Positions 29,600 through 41,800 of a DNA stretch of 64,000 nt are shown here, piece after piece. Where the stretch lies: the NCBI GenBank assembly GCA_017506865.1, contig JAFCMP010000556.1:310001-374000 (forward strand), in the 5' to 3' direction. Positions within the stretch are counted from its first letter, which is position 1. Each line of letters starts with the position of its first letter. The notes under the pieces are model-generated. The model was not told the origin of the DNA, searched no databases, and saw only the letters and a program-made list of their open reading frames with translations. Origin of the DNA: Tribonema minus. Taxonomy: Eukaryota > Sar > Xanthophyceae > Tribonematales > Tribonemataceae. Made by a program: the position numbers and the translations under genes.

Positions 29600-32062
29600 A
29601 TGGCAGCCAAGCGGTCGCGCACCAGCCTGACTGTGGCTCAAAAGGTGGAGGTCATAGATGCCAAGAAGAAGGGCCAGACCTGGGTCGAGATCAAGAACAC
29701 CTGGGGGATCAGCGAGCGAGCTGGGCAGCGCTTCCTCAAGCTAGAGGACGACCTCCGCGCGCAGCTGCGGAAGCATGGCACCTCCTTCAAGCGTGCGAGG
29801 GAGGCACTGTTTCCCGAGATAGAGGCGGAGCTGGTGCGCATGGTGGATGCTCAGGGGGAGGACCGCATGCCCGTGTCGCCAGCCCTGCTCACCTCGCAAG
29901 CCATGGAGATCAAGACGCGGCTGCTGGCGGATGCCACGCTGGATGACAAGAGGCGCAAGGCGCTGGAAGCGTTCACCGCCTCCGCTGGGTGGGCGCAGAA
30001 CGTCGTCAGACGGCATGGGCTGCGGTCCGCGCGACCGCCTGGCGAGGAGCGCGGCGGCGGCGGCGGCGCAGCAGACTCGCCCGCAGCCGCTGCTGCTGCT
30101 GCAGGGGTAGCCGCTCTCAGGCGCGAGCTGGCACGCTTCGATCCCGACGACATATATAGCGTGGGCGCAACGCCCCTCTTCTACAGGCTGCTGCCGCTGC
30201 GGATGCGCGCCGCGGAGTATGGCGACGGCAGCAGCGCCGCGGAGCACAGCAGCGGCGGCGGCGGTGCGGCGGCGCAGGACCGCATCACCGCATACGTCTG
30301 TGCCAATGCCTCCGGGACGCACAAGGTGCCCGTGGCGATCGTCGGCGTCGCTGCGAGCGTGTGCTGCCGCGGCGCGCACGACGCCGCTGCCGCCGCCGCC
30401 GCCGCCTGCCCGTGCGGCTACTACAGTCAGGCCGCCGCGCGCTCCGACGCCGCGACCTTCGCGCAGTGGTTTTACGGCCAGTTCCTGCCCGCCGTGCGAC
30501 GGCGCACGAGCAGGATCATTGTGCTCATCGCGGACACGAGCTGCGGCGCGCGCGGCGGCGGCAGCAGTGGCCGCGGCGGCAGCGGCGCGCTCGTAGACCC
30601 CCACGGGCAGGTGGCGGTGCGGATCCTGCCGCCGTACTCCGCAGCAGCGCTCAGCCCGGCGGGCGCGGGCCTCGCGCAGGCGCTGCGGCGGCGCTACAAG
30701 TACCTGATGCTCAGCGCCGCGGTCGCGCTGCCGCCGCCGCTGCCGCGCGCCGCCCTGCACGCTGCTGGGCAGCCGGGCACGGCGCCGCAGGGGCTCGGCG
30801 AAGGCCACCGCGTCCCGCACGTGCTGCGTGACGCCGTGGAGCTGCTGACGGAGGCGTGGCGCGCGGTGCGCGCGGAGAGCGTCGCGCACTGCTGGCTGCG
30901 CATTGGTCTGCTGCCGGACGCTGCCCGCCCGCTGCTGCTGGAGCGTCACCGGCGGCGCAGCGGGTGTGCGGCGCTGCCAATCAACGCTGCGGCCGCCGCT
31001 GCCGCAGCGGCTGCTGCTGCCAATGCCGGCGTCGCTGCACCCGCGGCCGCCCCCAGCGCTGCTGCCGCCTCCGCCGATGCTGCTGCCGGCACCGCCACCC
31101 ATGCCGCCGCTGCTGGTGCCGTCGCCATGCTTGCTGCTGCTGCCGGTGCTGCTGCCAACACTGCGGCCACTGCTGTCAACACCGATGAGCCTGCCGTTGC
31201 CGCCACCATGGCTGCTGCTGCTGCTGCCACAGCCGCCGCTGCCGCAGCCTACGCTGCTGCCGACACCACCACCACCGCCACAGCTTCCGCAAGCTGTGAT
31301 ACGGAAACCAGCACGGACGTTGCCGCAGTCGCCGCCGGCGCTGGCAACGGCGGCGGAGGCATCACAGCCGCGGACGAAACAGAGTCGGAGTCAGAGTCAG
31401 CAGGGCCACGTGCGGACGCATTCACGGAAGATGTCGCCGTCGCCGCGCTGTGCGCGCTGCGCGACGCCGCCGCCGCTGACGCGCGGCTCGTCGAGCTGGA
31501 GGGTGCGCTACGCGATGCTGACGCGGTGCGCGCGTGGCTCGCCGCGGAGGATGGCGCAGACGCGCAGGATGCGCTGCGCAATGGCTACGGCGGCGGCGGC
31601 GGCGGCGGCGGCGGCAGCGGAAGCGGCGGCGGCAGCGGCGGGGGGCACGCGTTGCAAAATGGCTGTGGCGGCGCTGGCGCCGGCGCTGGCGGCAGCGGCG
31701 GCGGCGGCAGCGGCAGCGGCGGCGGCGGCGGGGGGCACGCATTGCACAATGGCGGCGGCGGCAGCGGCGGCGGCAGCGACGGTGGCGGGTGGCCAGCGGC
31801 AGCAGCGTGGGCTGGCGCCGCTGGCGGTGCGATCGACGGCGCGGACGCTGCGGCGCGGTGCGAGCCGGATGGTGATGCTCAACCGGCACCACACCTCGAG
31901 GTCACGGAGGCACTTGCACAGCTGGAAGCGGCAGCGCTCAGCAGCAGCCTCGGCGACGACTCGCTGCGTGCGTTGCGCACCGTCGCGCGGAGCTTCGCGC
32001 TGCGCGGCCTGCCGCCGGCGCAGCGGAGCGTCATGACGGAGTACTTTTGGGCGGGCGAGTAG
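29600..32062 (+). CDS. CENP-B/pogo-Tigger-like protein with degenerate DDE domain
   Basis: A single uninterrupted frame of 820 residues. Residues 5-55 look like the CENP-B/Psq N-terminal helix-turn-helix (TVAQKVEVIDAKKKGQTWVE, NTWGIS). Residues about 70-140 match the second, Tc5-type helix-turn-helix and end AGWAQNVVRRHGLRS. From about 181 a DDE-1-like fold follows: DDIYSVGATPLFYRLLP, then a DRITAYVCANASGTHKVPVA strand, IIVLIADTSCG at about 305, and ILPPYSAAALSPAGAGL at about 343. In active Tigger transposases these sites read NMDETGLFYR, LLLDNCPAH and LPPNTTSLIQPLDQG: the first Asp is Gly here, the second Asp is kept but its neighbours are not, and the third is Gly. So it should not cut DNA. 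The C-terminal half has long Ala- and Gly-rich runs. An intact frame with dead catalysis suggests a domesticated DNA-binding protein; a recently silenced copy is the alternative. Confidence 0.85.
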   Translation: MAAKRSRTSLTVAQKVEVIDAKKKGQTWVEIKNTWGISERAGQRFLKLEDDLRAQLRKHGTSFKRAREALFPEIEAELVRMVDAQGEDRMPVSPALLTSQAMEIKTRLLADATLDDKRRKALEAFTASAGWAQNVVRRHGLRSARPPGEERGGGGGAADSPAAAAAAAGVAALRRELARFDPDDIYSVGATPLFYRLLPLRMRAAEYGDGSSAAEHSSGGGGAAAQDRITAYVCANASGTHKVPVAIVGVAASVCCRGAHDAAAAAAAACPCGYYSQAAARSDAATFAQWFYGQFLPAVRRRTSRIIVLIADTSCGARGGGSSGRGGSGALVDPHGQVAVRILPPYSAAALSPAGAGLAQALRRRYKYLMLSAAVALPPPLPRAALHAAGQPGTAPQGLGEGHRVPHVLRDAVELLTEAWRAVRAESVAHCWLRIGLLPDAARPLLLERHRRRSGCAALPINAAAAAAAAAAAANAGVAAPAAAPSAAAASADAAAGTATHAAAAGAVAMLAAAAGAAANTAATAVNTDEPAVAATMAAAAAATAAAAAAYAAADTTTTATASASCDTETSTDVAAVAAGAGNGGGGITAADETESESESAGPRADAFTEDVAVAALCALRDAAAADARLVELEGALRDADAVRAWLAAEDGADAQDALRNGYGGGGGGGGGSGSGGGSGGGHALQNGCGGAGAGAGGSGGGGSGSGGGGGGHALHNGGGGSGGGSDGGGWPAAAAWAGAAGGAIDGADAAARCEPDGDAQPAPHLEVTEALAQLEAAALSSSLGDDSLRALRTVARSFALRGLPPAQRSVMTEYFWAGE

Positions 32063-35000
32063 CGGTTTCAGGTTGCGCGTAGCGTTCTCACCACATGTGC
32101 AATGCAGTTGAAGTACATCATGTGCCTGAAATACATCGCTGCTCCGAAATTGACATCGCTGCTCCTGTTTGACGGCTATCAGGAATCATGTTCGTAGGCG
32201 TATCGAGTGCTGCTGATGCAAGCATCAAATCTGCAGCTATTTACAGTGAGCTTCATGTGTCACACCCACACAGCTTGAGAGTTCAAGTCCCTGGTGCGAT
32301 GCCTTTGCTGCATGAGGTTCATCTTACTTCAAGGGACAGGCAAAACACAGCCTGAAAGGCATTTCACATAATGATGCCAGGATGTACTGAAGCGTTTTGT
32401 GGACTGCAGTGCTCAGTGACCGCATGCAATCGCCCCAGGCAACAGGGATTGGTTGAGCTGGACTGAAAGACTAGCGTGGCCTGCAGCTGCTACCTCTTTG
32501 TGTCATCCCAGCCGCAAGCCGTGCCTTGAATGAGATTTCAAATGCGTGCAGCACTTTCAAGTTTCTGCCATCGCCCATGATGATTCTCGCTGCAGCGTGA
32601 CAAGCCCAGATTTTCAATACTGTTTGAGTCGTCAACTCCACGTCTTGCTTGATTTTAGCTGCGGCGCGACCACGCCCAGACTACCATCACCTCCCCCGTT
32701 GTGTAACGAGAAGGACTCTTCAAAGCCAATGTGTGTAGCCAATGTGTGTGTCATGTGAAGCCGCTTCAAAGAATGCTCCAACAAATGCTGAATGTCGTAC
32801 GTGTGCTAATTCTCGCCAAGGCTGCGAAAAAGACCAGACAATCCATACATATTCCACAGGCGTGCAACATTATACTGCTCACTGGCCACCATCACACCAA
32901 ACAACATGGCCAAACATCACCCCCCCCTCTGGCGTGAGCACATGTCACACACTTCTGTACCAGATGATCATCAAGATGATGCATACACCTTAGTAGAGGC
33001 CCATTGATACACACGATTGCGAGAAGGCCGTTCAAGTCGATGATGCATACACCTTATAGAGGCCCATTGGTACACACGATGATGCATACACCTTAATAGA
33101 GGCCCATTGGTACACACGATTGCGAGTAGGCCGTTCAAGTCGCAGGTACAGCGCGAGCGCATTGTTGCAGCTTGCCCCTTGAGGCCGACGCTGCGCAGCT
33201 GATGCACCCTCCAGAGATGCAGTCAGACCCTAGGTGCGCCTGCCGTCAGCACTGCTCAGGAACACGCATTAGAGTCAGATTTAGGGTGAGGTCCTGACCG
33301 TAACCCCAAGCCTAAGTGTTTGATTGAAAATTCAAAGTCAGACCCTAACCCTAACCCTAAGTGCTGTACAGTCCAACCCAAGTACAGTACATTTTTTTTG
33401 TCCGCGATGAGGGTCTAAGCCCTGTGACGGCAAGTGCGCGAGCGTCGCAAAGCGCTTGCTGCTGCGTCGCCGGCGCGGCGTTCAGCCTTTCTGCAACTGT
33501 GCGTCTGCGTCACGGGTGCTGTGTGCGCGGCCGTGCAGTGACAACGCACGCTGAACCGGCCCACCACACTTAGGTTTAGGCTGACCGTAACCCTAAGTCT
33601 GCCGCTGCAATCCGTCGCACTGATCCGCGCAGCGCGAGCCTGGACCACCCAGCGTGCAGGAGTACAAAGCTGACCGGGGGATGAACAAGACCAGCAAGCT
33701 GGGCCTCCAAGCGTGCGGAATTTGTTTGTACAACGCAACTGCGTGGGGTCGGCAAGACCGGCAGCGTGTGCTACCGCCGTACAGGCGCCCTCTGCGGCCA
33801 CTTCGATCGCGCAATCGCGGCGAGGCAACCACCCCATGACGCATTTGTAGAAGGCACCACCAGAGAGCGCTGAGCACTGAGTTTGAGGTGACTGAGCGAT
33901 GGCGCAGCGTCAGCCGCTCATGGCAGCGGCGGCGCAGCGCGTGCACAGCGGCAGCGGCGCATTGGCACGCACAGCAGCGCTCGGCGCATGGCCTGCTGAG
34001 GCGTCGCTAGCGGTTGACCGAGGCATGTGAGCAACAAAGGCGCTGCCTGAGTGCATCATCTTGCAACATGGGCGCTCGCGCCTGCGCGCTGCCGACACCA
34101 TCAACGGACTTCACTGTGCGTCCAGGAAGAGGGGAGGGTGAAGTACATGCTTCGAGCCCTTCAATCCACCATAGGCTCCATGTGAGTGTCGTCCGACCGG
34201 TGCAATGCAGGATGAAGCTGTCCTGATGTTGGTGAGCTGTCCTGACTGCAGCAGCCGTGCGCGTCCTTGCCACTGCACTTGGCGGCGTTGTCCGTCACGG
34301 ATCACGTGTGTGATGCAGTTCGCCGGCGCGAGTTGCTGTTCCTGCAGCTGAAGGAGGGGTGGGGGATGGGGGGGGGGGGGGCGACACACAGCAGTGTTCA
34401 GACATCATGCGCGTTGCCGCGCGGCGCCACAGACACAGTCAAAGTAAGTGCGCAGGAATGCGTACAGGTACCAGCTACTTCACGTTTGTACTGAACACAG
34501 TGCAGAGGTGCCCTTCACCAGGTACACACACATCGCGTACGAGTACGTACGCATGTGTATGTACGTAGTGTGATAGGGTGCAAGATATGCCGCCGTTATG
34601 ACTCGTATGAACCCAACGGGCGGGTCGAAAAACCGTTTCTCCGGTCGGAATGCCGCGCGCGCCGGGGCGCGACGCAGCAGAGCCGGCTCCGGAATGGGGA
34701 CAGCCTTAAGGACGTGCGGCGGACGGGAAACCGGCGGGACCGCCAGGAAAGACTCCGGAACGGTCCCTGCCCCGCCACGAGTGACTCTGCCAAGGTGTCT
34801 GGGCTGGAGCGCGTGAATTGCCCCCGCCCCCGTGAGGGGGGGGGGGCGCGCGCTCCCGCAATATGGCCTTGGGTGGGTGGGTAGAGGGTGAGGGATGGGG
34901 TATGTATGTATGTACTTGGGGGTCTAGATTGCTCGTGTGGGATACCCAGGAAGAGGCGTGCAGGGACGTTGCTGCTGGAGCGGTTGACAACGGTGCCCAT

Positions 35001-35408
35001 TGTAGGGCTCATGGCAAACCTCGGCACCTTGTTGATGTAATGCAAGTTCTACCGGACAACCACAGATTGCAAACATGCACTGGCTTTGGCTTCTGTAGGC
35101 CAGCACTGGCATGGCAAAAGCAGGAAGGAAAAATGGACCACGGCCACACATCTCGCGGTCCGCCTGAAACTGCTGGATATGCGGTGCGTTACTGCATCAT
35201 GAGTTGCGTCGGTGAGAGGTGGACTGAATACAGAAGTGTAGTTGGCTCACCCGTATGCATTCTGCCATCTACGACGACGCAACCACCACACAATTAAAGA
35301 TCTGTCCAGCTTTGCACATCTGGGGCAGCTGCGAACTGCAATCAAAATGAGCAGTGCCGCTGCATGTCATGATGCAGTATATTAGCTGATTGTGTAGAGA
35401 CCGCTCAC
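32063..35408. other. Long non-coding stretch
   Basis: No gene is supported. It contains a short tandem repeat at 32975-33150, CCCTAACCCTAACCCTAA at 33343-33360, a G13 run at 34369-34381, and a GC-rich segment with repeated CGGAA motifs at 34600-34800. On the minus strand 34929-35020 reads FAMSPTMGTVVNRSSS, NVPARLFLGIPHEQ; it is protein-like, and could be a downstream exon of the gene whose exon is at 35409-35584, but the borders are unclear. Confidence 0.4.
32975..33150. repeat. Three-copy tandem repeat, CATACACCTTA unit
   Basis: The block GATGCATACACCTTA, TAGAGGCCCATTG and TACACACGAT occurs three times. The first and third copies add TTGCGAG and AGGCCGTTCAAGTCG. The unit is 44-70 bp. It encodes nothing recognisable. 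Confidence 0.88.
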
Positions 35409-35584
35409 CTCGTCGTCGTCATCGTCATCATCGTCGTCGATGGCTGCTCTCTTCGCAGCCGCTAGTTGTGGTGCAGCATCGGCGGTGGCAGTCCACGGAT
35501 CTGGCGGTGCGAGCTTGTCCCCGACCGTAGGCAAAGCGTTGCTGAAAGCCTCGGTAGTCAGAGCGCATGCTGAAGAGTGATCAG
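35409..35584 (-). CDS. Acidic internal exon of an unrecognised minus-strand gene
   Basis: On the minus strand an acceptor (ATATTTGCAG) is followed by 58 codons ending in nine Asp and a Glu at a good donor (GACGAG|GTGAGC). The exon reads ADHSSACALTTEAFSNALPT, VGDKLAPPDPWTATADAA, PQLAAAKRAAIDD and so on. Acidic runs of this kind are common in nuclear or nucleolar proteins. Unspliced, the frame ends soon after at 35382. The other exons are not identified. It lies head to head with the J-domain gene at 35805, so the two may share a promoter region. Confidence 0.4.
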
Positions 35585-35804
35585 CTGCAAATATTTTTTT
35601 TTTGAGGACTTCAACAAGTTTTGAGGACTTCAACATACACTTGAAGTGTAAACTTTTTTGGAAGAGGTGTGACAAGGCTGACACGCAAAGCGTGAGGACT
35701 GTGCGTGTATCTGCGGGAACGACTCGTCTGACTGCATTGCCGAAGCGCAACACGGACCCCTTCCGGACGGAAGCCGGAGCTAGCCAAGGCAGCGCACGCA
35801 GCTC

Positions 35805-38800
35805 ATGACGCACAGGGACGCAAATCTATATGGCATCCTGGGAATTGAGCCAAATGCCACCGCCGAAGATATTCGCAGGTATGTGGAACCGAGAACGACA
35901 CTGCAGATTAGCCAGCGCTGTGTTATTATTCCTGGAAAAGTCTGAGTACATCCAACTTGACTCAGAGTGAGCCACTATGTCGCCTCATACGTACGACACT
36001 GTGTGACAATCTGTAGCTGGCGAAACCCTGCGTGCTGACGGTACCTGCCGTCCAGTACACTTATCGTGCCAGCGAGCTTGAAATATACATCTTACAGAAT
36101 GGCCACGGTGGATGCATTGACTATTGAAGTTGGTCGATTTTTGAAAAAAACGATAGAAATGCGCATGAATCTTGTGGCTTGCGATAGCTCAAATGAAAGC
36201 AGACACTAAGAGCTTTCGACTGATGCCTGCAGCAAAGTGCTCAGCCGCCGTGGTCAGCAACTAGCTCACTTGGGGGGGACCCGTGCTCAGCAGCGATAAC
36301 GCGCAGCCACATAGCTCACGCCCATGATAGGGGAGCACTTTGCAGTGGCCATTTTCGGCACAATAAGAAGTTACTTTCACGTTTTCACTAGCGAGTTACC
36401 CCAAATTTGTGCGCATTTCGGGTCAAACTTTCAAAAGGCCGATGGGTCAGAAATCCTATAATCTGAGCCGAATTTGTAAGGGAACCCTTTCAAACGTCAC
36501 TGCAGTTGTGTAACGACACCCAGAGGCGGCGGCACAGGTCCGCACGTCCTTCCATGCTAAAGGGCCACCTGCCCTGCTTGCCAGCTCCAGGCTGCTGTAA
36601 TGCACACCGGCGCGTGCCCGACCCGACCCGATAATGTTTGCATACTTCAAAGTACGTATATGCCGTTTAGAGGTGATTGCAGTGCTACAATTTCAAGACG
36701 TTTGCAACCACACATATAGATTCTGGTTGCAAGTCCATGGACATCCACCATCTAGGCTTTTTTGCGCCCTGAGCGTACATTTATGAGGAGTACATACTTC
36801 TATGTACCTTTATTTCGAGGTGAATTTGCGGCCCCTGAGGGGTTATAACGGTGCCACTTGACACAGCTACGCTGGACGAACACAGCGCTTACAGCACCAA
36901 GATACGGCGTTACAAGTTCAGGCCATTGCACCTCACCGCGGCATGCACAGCGGTGGCTACCTAGTACCAAACTGCGATCAATCAATTCATTTGGCGAAGT
37001 CACTGCATCCACCATTGTCATATTATTCTCATCAGCTTGTACTGAACATCACAACATGGCATCGGCCAGCATCAGCTGTGCTGCAGCGACGACATCGTGC
37101 TCAGTATGCCCACCAAGTGCACGACGCGTCTATCGCAGCTGCCGCCTGTCCCTGAGCCTGCCTCTACAAGATCGCTGCTGCAGTACCGAACTGCAGCTAA
37201 CCACTCTCACGCACTACTAGCTAGACTAGGGTTAGGGTAAGAGCTAGGGCTAGCGGTCAGCGCATGGCGCCCGACCTCCATTGCTCAGCTGTGCCGCCCG
37301 CTTCTGGAGTGCGTGTCCACACAAACTTCAATTTTGAACATCGAATCTGCACCTTTTGCAGCGTTGTGACAAGCGCCGCGCTGGGGCGTTTGTCAGCAGC
37401 GCTCCGCACGGCACAACTGGTCATGTTGCTGCGTGCGCGTACAACCAAATCTGCCACATATTACAGTTAGGCCTGACCCTATACCCTGAACATCACATCT
37501 TGCGCCCGCGCGACGGCGGCGCGCCACGCCACGTGCCTTCATTGGTCATTTGCCGAGTGCTCGCATAGCAGAATTTGCGCAGCACACGCCGCCGCTTCTC
37601 ACACGCGCGCGCGCGCATGCGGTGCGCTGCTCGCTGCGCTGTCGTCACTGCCATTGCCAGCGCATGTGCGTGACAAAAATGGCGCGTCCGCACAGATGCT
37701 CTGAGCCCTGCGGTGGCCGCGCGCGCGCATGCGGCCGAAGCCGCGCGCCGTAGCATCCCCCGCCGCCTCTCGCTGCCGCCTGTCTCCTGGCCAAACCTGG
37801 CCAAACCCTAACACTAGGTCAAATGCATAGCGTCAGCGTCATCAGGGCTTCAAAACTGCGGAGTGCGTTCACCACGGCGGCGGCGCGCGCGCATGCACGT
37901 GGCGCGCACGCACGTAAACCGAATCTGCCGCAGGTCATCATCATCTTTTGCGCCGCCTCTTAGGGTTAGGGTTAGGGTTAGGCGCCCGCTCCTCGCCCCC
38001 ACGCAGAGCGTACCTGGCCAAGGCGCGCGCGTGCCACCCCAACATCACTAGCGCGTTGAACGATGCGCGACGAAACCACGTGTGCCGCCGCGGCAGCGTG
38101 TACGCATGCACTCAAAACCGACCATCCGCGCGCACGCATGCACCTACCCCGAATATATATATGTGGCGTACCTGGCCAAGGGGCGCGCGGTCCACCTGAC
38201 GTCAACGGCGCTTCGAACGGCAGAACACGTGGTTAAGGGTTAGGGTTTGGGTTCGGTGCGCATGCGCATGCACTTAACCGAATTTGCACGCCCTCCCGAC
38301 ATCTCCCGCACGTCACTAGCGCTTTGAACGCGTATGCCACTGCGGCAGTGCGCACGCATGCACTCAAACTGAGTTTTCACGCGCACGCGTGCACTTACCC
38401 CGGAATATAGGGCGTACCTGGCCAAGGCGCGCGCGTGCCACCCCGACGTCAGCAGCGCTCCGCATAGGTGACACGTGTCTGTGTCACCCAGCCACAAGAC
38501 CAACTTGTCGCAACATTAGGCAACGCGAAGTGCGGTCATATGTTCATCATCAGCGAGTTCGTGCACGCGCACGCAACCGAATCCGCCGCAAGTCGCAACT
38601 ATTTCTGCCGCCTCTTGCACCCGCTACTCTCACCCCCATGCAGGGCGTACCTGGCCAAGGCGCGCGCGTGCCACCCCGATGTCATCAGCGCTTTTAACGG
38701 CAACAGACGTATATCATGACGGCAGTGCGCGCATGCAAGCGGCCGAATCCGCCACGCGTCATCATCTTTCGGGCCATTTGTTGCGTCCGCTCCTCTCACC

Positions 38801-41800
38801 TAAATCGATGTTGCCCTCACTGCAGGGCGTACCTGGCCAAGGCGCGCGCGTGCCACCCCGACGTGAACGGCGGCGCGCCACACGCTGCGGAGGCCTTCAA
38901 GCGCGTCGCGCACGCGCACGAGACGCTCAGCCACCCGCTGCGCCGCGCGCGCTACGACGAGGCGCACGCGGGCGGCGGCATGAGCTCCGGCGCGCACTAT
39001 ACCTACCCTCGCGGCAGCGGTTACGGTGGTTACGCGGCAGGGGGCGAGGATTTGAGGGGGTTTGCCGGCAGGGCCTCCGCTGCCAGAGGTGCGTCGCATT
39101 GGCATGTATGTATGCATATTTGGCTTTACTCTAGGTTCCGCTGCGGAGTGCGCGCATGACTGGGTGAGAGCTGCGGCGTGTGCAATTAGGGTTCCGGTCA
39201 GGGATATGATTGGGGCTGGGTTAGGGCTAGGGCTGGGGCTAGGTTAGGGTTAGGCGGTGGCGCACCGCTGCGGCGCGCACGCTACGACGAGGCGCACGCC
39301 GGCGGCGGCATGAGCTCCGGCGCGCACTACCCCTACCCCCGCGGCAGTTACAGCGGTTACACGGGGCGAGGACCTGCGGGGGTTCGCTGGCAGGGCCTCC
39401 GCTGCCAGAGGTGCGCCGCGTGTATTTGTCCCGGGTAACGTGCTTTAAGGTGTGCATGCATGATGAGCCGCACGCCGGCGGCGGCATGAGCTCTGGCGTG
39501 CACTATACTTACCCTCGCAGTGGCGGTTACGGCGGCAGTTACGCGGCGGGGGGCGAGGATCTGCGGAGTTCGCGGGCAGGGCCTCCGCTGCCAGAGGTGC
39601 GCCGTGTTTACTTGCCTCGGGGCATGTACTTCAGGGTATGTATGTGTGGCGGTACTGAAGGCTTCAAGCCTGGGCGTTGGTTCCGCTCTGGTGGGCACGC
39701 ATGTGAGAGCCGCGACGCGTGTGATTGTTATTAGGGTTGAGGTCAGGGCTAGGATTAGGGCTGGGATTAGGGCGAGGGTTAGTGTTAGGGTTAGGGCTTG
39801 GCGCACCGCGGCGGCATTCACATCGATGGAGAGTGAGAGGGCGCCCGTCAAAACTACTGTAAAGAGTGCTCGATGTGCCTCTGCCGCAGTGGGAGCGCTT
39901 TCATGAGGGCATGTCTGGAGGCTTTTAGGGTGTGGGTTTCGCCAGCAGTGCCTGAGCAGGGCCCAGTTGCTGGCATCATCGAGTTACTGGTACTGGGTGC
40001 AGGTGGCTTCAGGGGTATAAAGGGTATGGGTTTGCCAGCAGTGCCTGAACAGGGCTCAGCTGCTGGCATCACTGAGTTTTTAAGGTGCAGGTGGCGGCAG
40101 CTAACACAAGTCGGAGCGTACCTGCTGTTCATTGAACTTCAAAAGTGGAGACTCTGACCTTCCTCGCTCTTTCAAACGATGCAGGGCGCGCGCACGTCGC
40201 GATCTCCACCATCAGCATTCAACTTCAAATATGAAGTTACTGATCCTCCGCGCTCTGTACAGCGACGCAGGCGCGCAGCATTCAACTTCAAATATGATTA
40301 AGCTCTTTTGATTCGCTTTCATGAGCTTGCTGTCCCCCGTCGCTCGCTTCAACGACGCAGGCGCGCGCGCTTCGCGGTATTCGCCATCGACGCTCGATGC
40401 CTTCATAGACCAGCCTCAATATACAACATACAGCGGCTAACCACTCCTTGTCATCTAGAGCTTTACGATCTTTTGTTCCGTTTCCATACAGCAAACTTTG
40501 ATCCCGTGGCTGCCAGGCAGCAAATTCATGGCTGCCTGGCAGCCACGGGACCGAACTTTGGTGTAAGATGAACCGCAGCCTGGCAGCCGCGGGCACAAAA
40601 TTTGGTGGAAAAAGCACTGGTCCATGCACTATGGAAACTCACTTACAATACGACCTTTCTGACCTCTGTGCGCGCCGGGGTCCTCGGCTTCGGCGTTTAA
40701 CGCCCTGGACGTTCTTCATGCACCCGCGCGCCTCATGTTTGAAAATGTACTTAAAATGTGAACTTTGTGACCTCTTCAGGCGCGCGTGCAGCGGGTCCCT
40801 CGGCGTCGGCACTCAACGCCCTGGATGCCTTCACCATTACTTCAAATGTGAACTTCCGACTTCTCTGCGGGCACGCGCGCCCGCGGTGCATGCACCTGCG
40901 CTTTCATGTTCCGAAACTTACTTCAAAAGTGAACTTTGTGACCTCCCATGCAGGCGCGCGCGCGTCGCGGTCCTCGGCATCCGCGTTCAACGCCCTGGAT
41001 GTCTTCGTGCACCCGCGCTTCATGTTCAGAAACTTACTTCAAATGTGAACTTTGTGACCTCCCGTGCAGGCGCGAGAGCATCGTGTTCTTCGGCATCGGC
41101 GTTCAACGCCCTGGACGTCTTCATGCACCCGCGCTTCATGTTCGGGGTGCTGCCGCTGCTGCTGCTGGGCGGGGGGCTGGTGGGGGGGCTGCTGAGCACT
41201 GATGACGGCGCGACCAAGCGGGCGCCACAGGGCGACAAGGTGCTTTTGGTTCTGCACTTTGTATCAGAGCCGCCTGACACACCGCTTGCTGTGTCTGGGC
41301 ACCAGAGCCCATGTTGAAGTCTGTGGGGTGCGGTGTGACCCAGGGGCAGGCAACGGGGGGAGGGGGCTGCTGAGCGCTGATGTCACGCGTATGCTCACTT
41401 CAACTTGCGCGCGAACGCCCCGCATGGTTTGACCCCGCATGGCAGCGGCGGCAGACGCTGTGGGTGCACCCCCCCATCATCAACAATCATCAGGTGGCTC
41501 GATAATTGCAACGCGTACGCTCGCTCCAATTTCTGCGCGCACCCCCCGGCGGCGGGGGACTGCATCTTTCAGCTCCTCACCAATGAACACCAGCTAAAAA
41601 AGCTTCATGCGTACGCTAACTTCAACTTTCGCGGAAGGCCCCTAGGTGCCCGCGTGGTTGAAAACCGCGTCTCAGCGGTGGGAGACTGCGTAATGCAGCT
41701 TCTCATCGACAAGCACTCGCTCGACAAGTGCGATGGAAATGCTCACTTCAATGTTCGAACCCCCGACACCGTGGTTCGTAGCCACGCGCTTGCGTGAACG

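Noticed and set aside
29741..31102. 453-codon minus-strand open frame opposite the CENP-B-like gene
   Set aside because: Shadow of the + strand gene: the + frame has recognisable domains, the minus frame is Arg/Ala-rich without motifs.
30903..32036. 377-codon + strand frame inside the CENP-B-like gene
   Set aside because: Alternate-frame shadow of the GCN-rich C-terminal half.
32280..32300. tRNA-like GTTCAAGTCCC arm
   Set aside because: No matching acceptor or anticodon stems around it.
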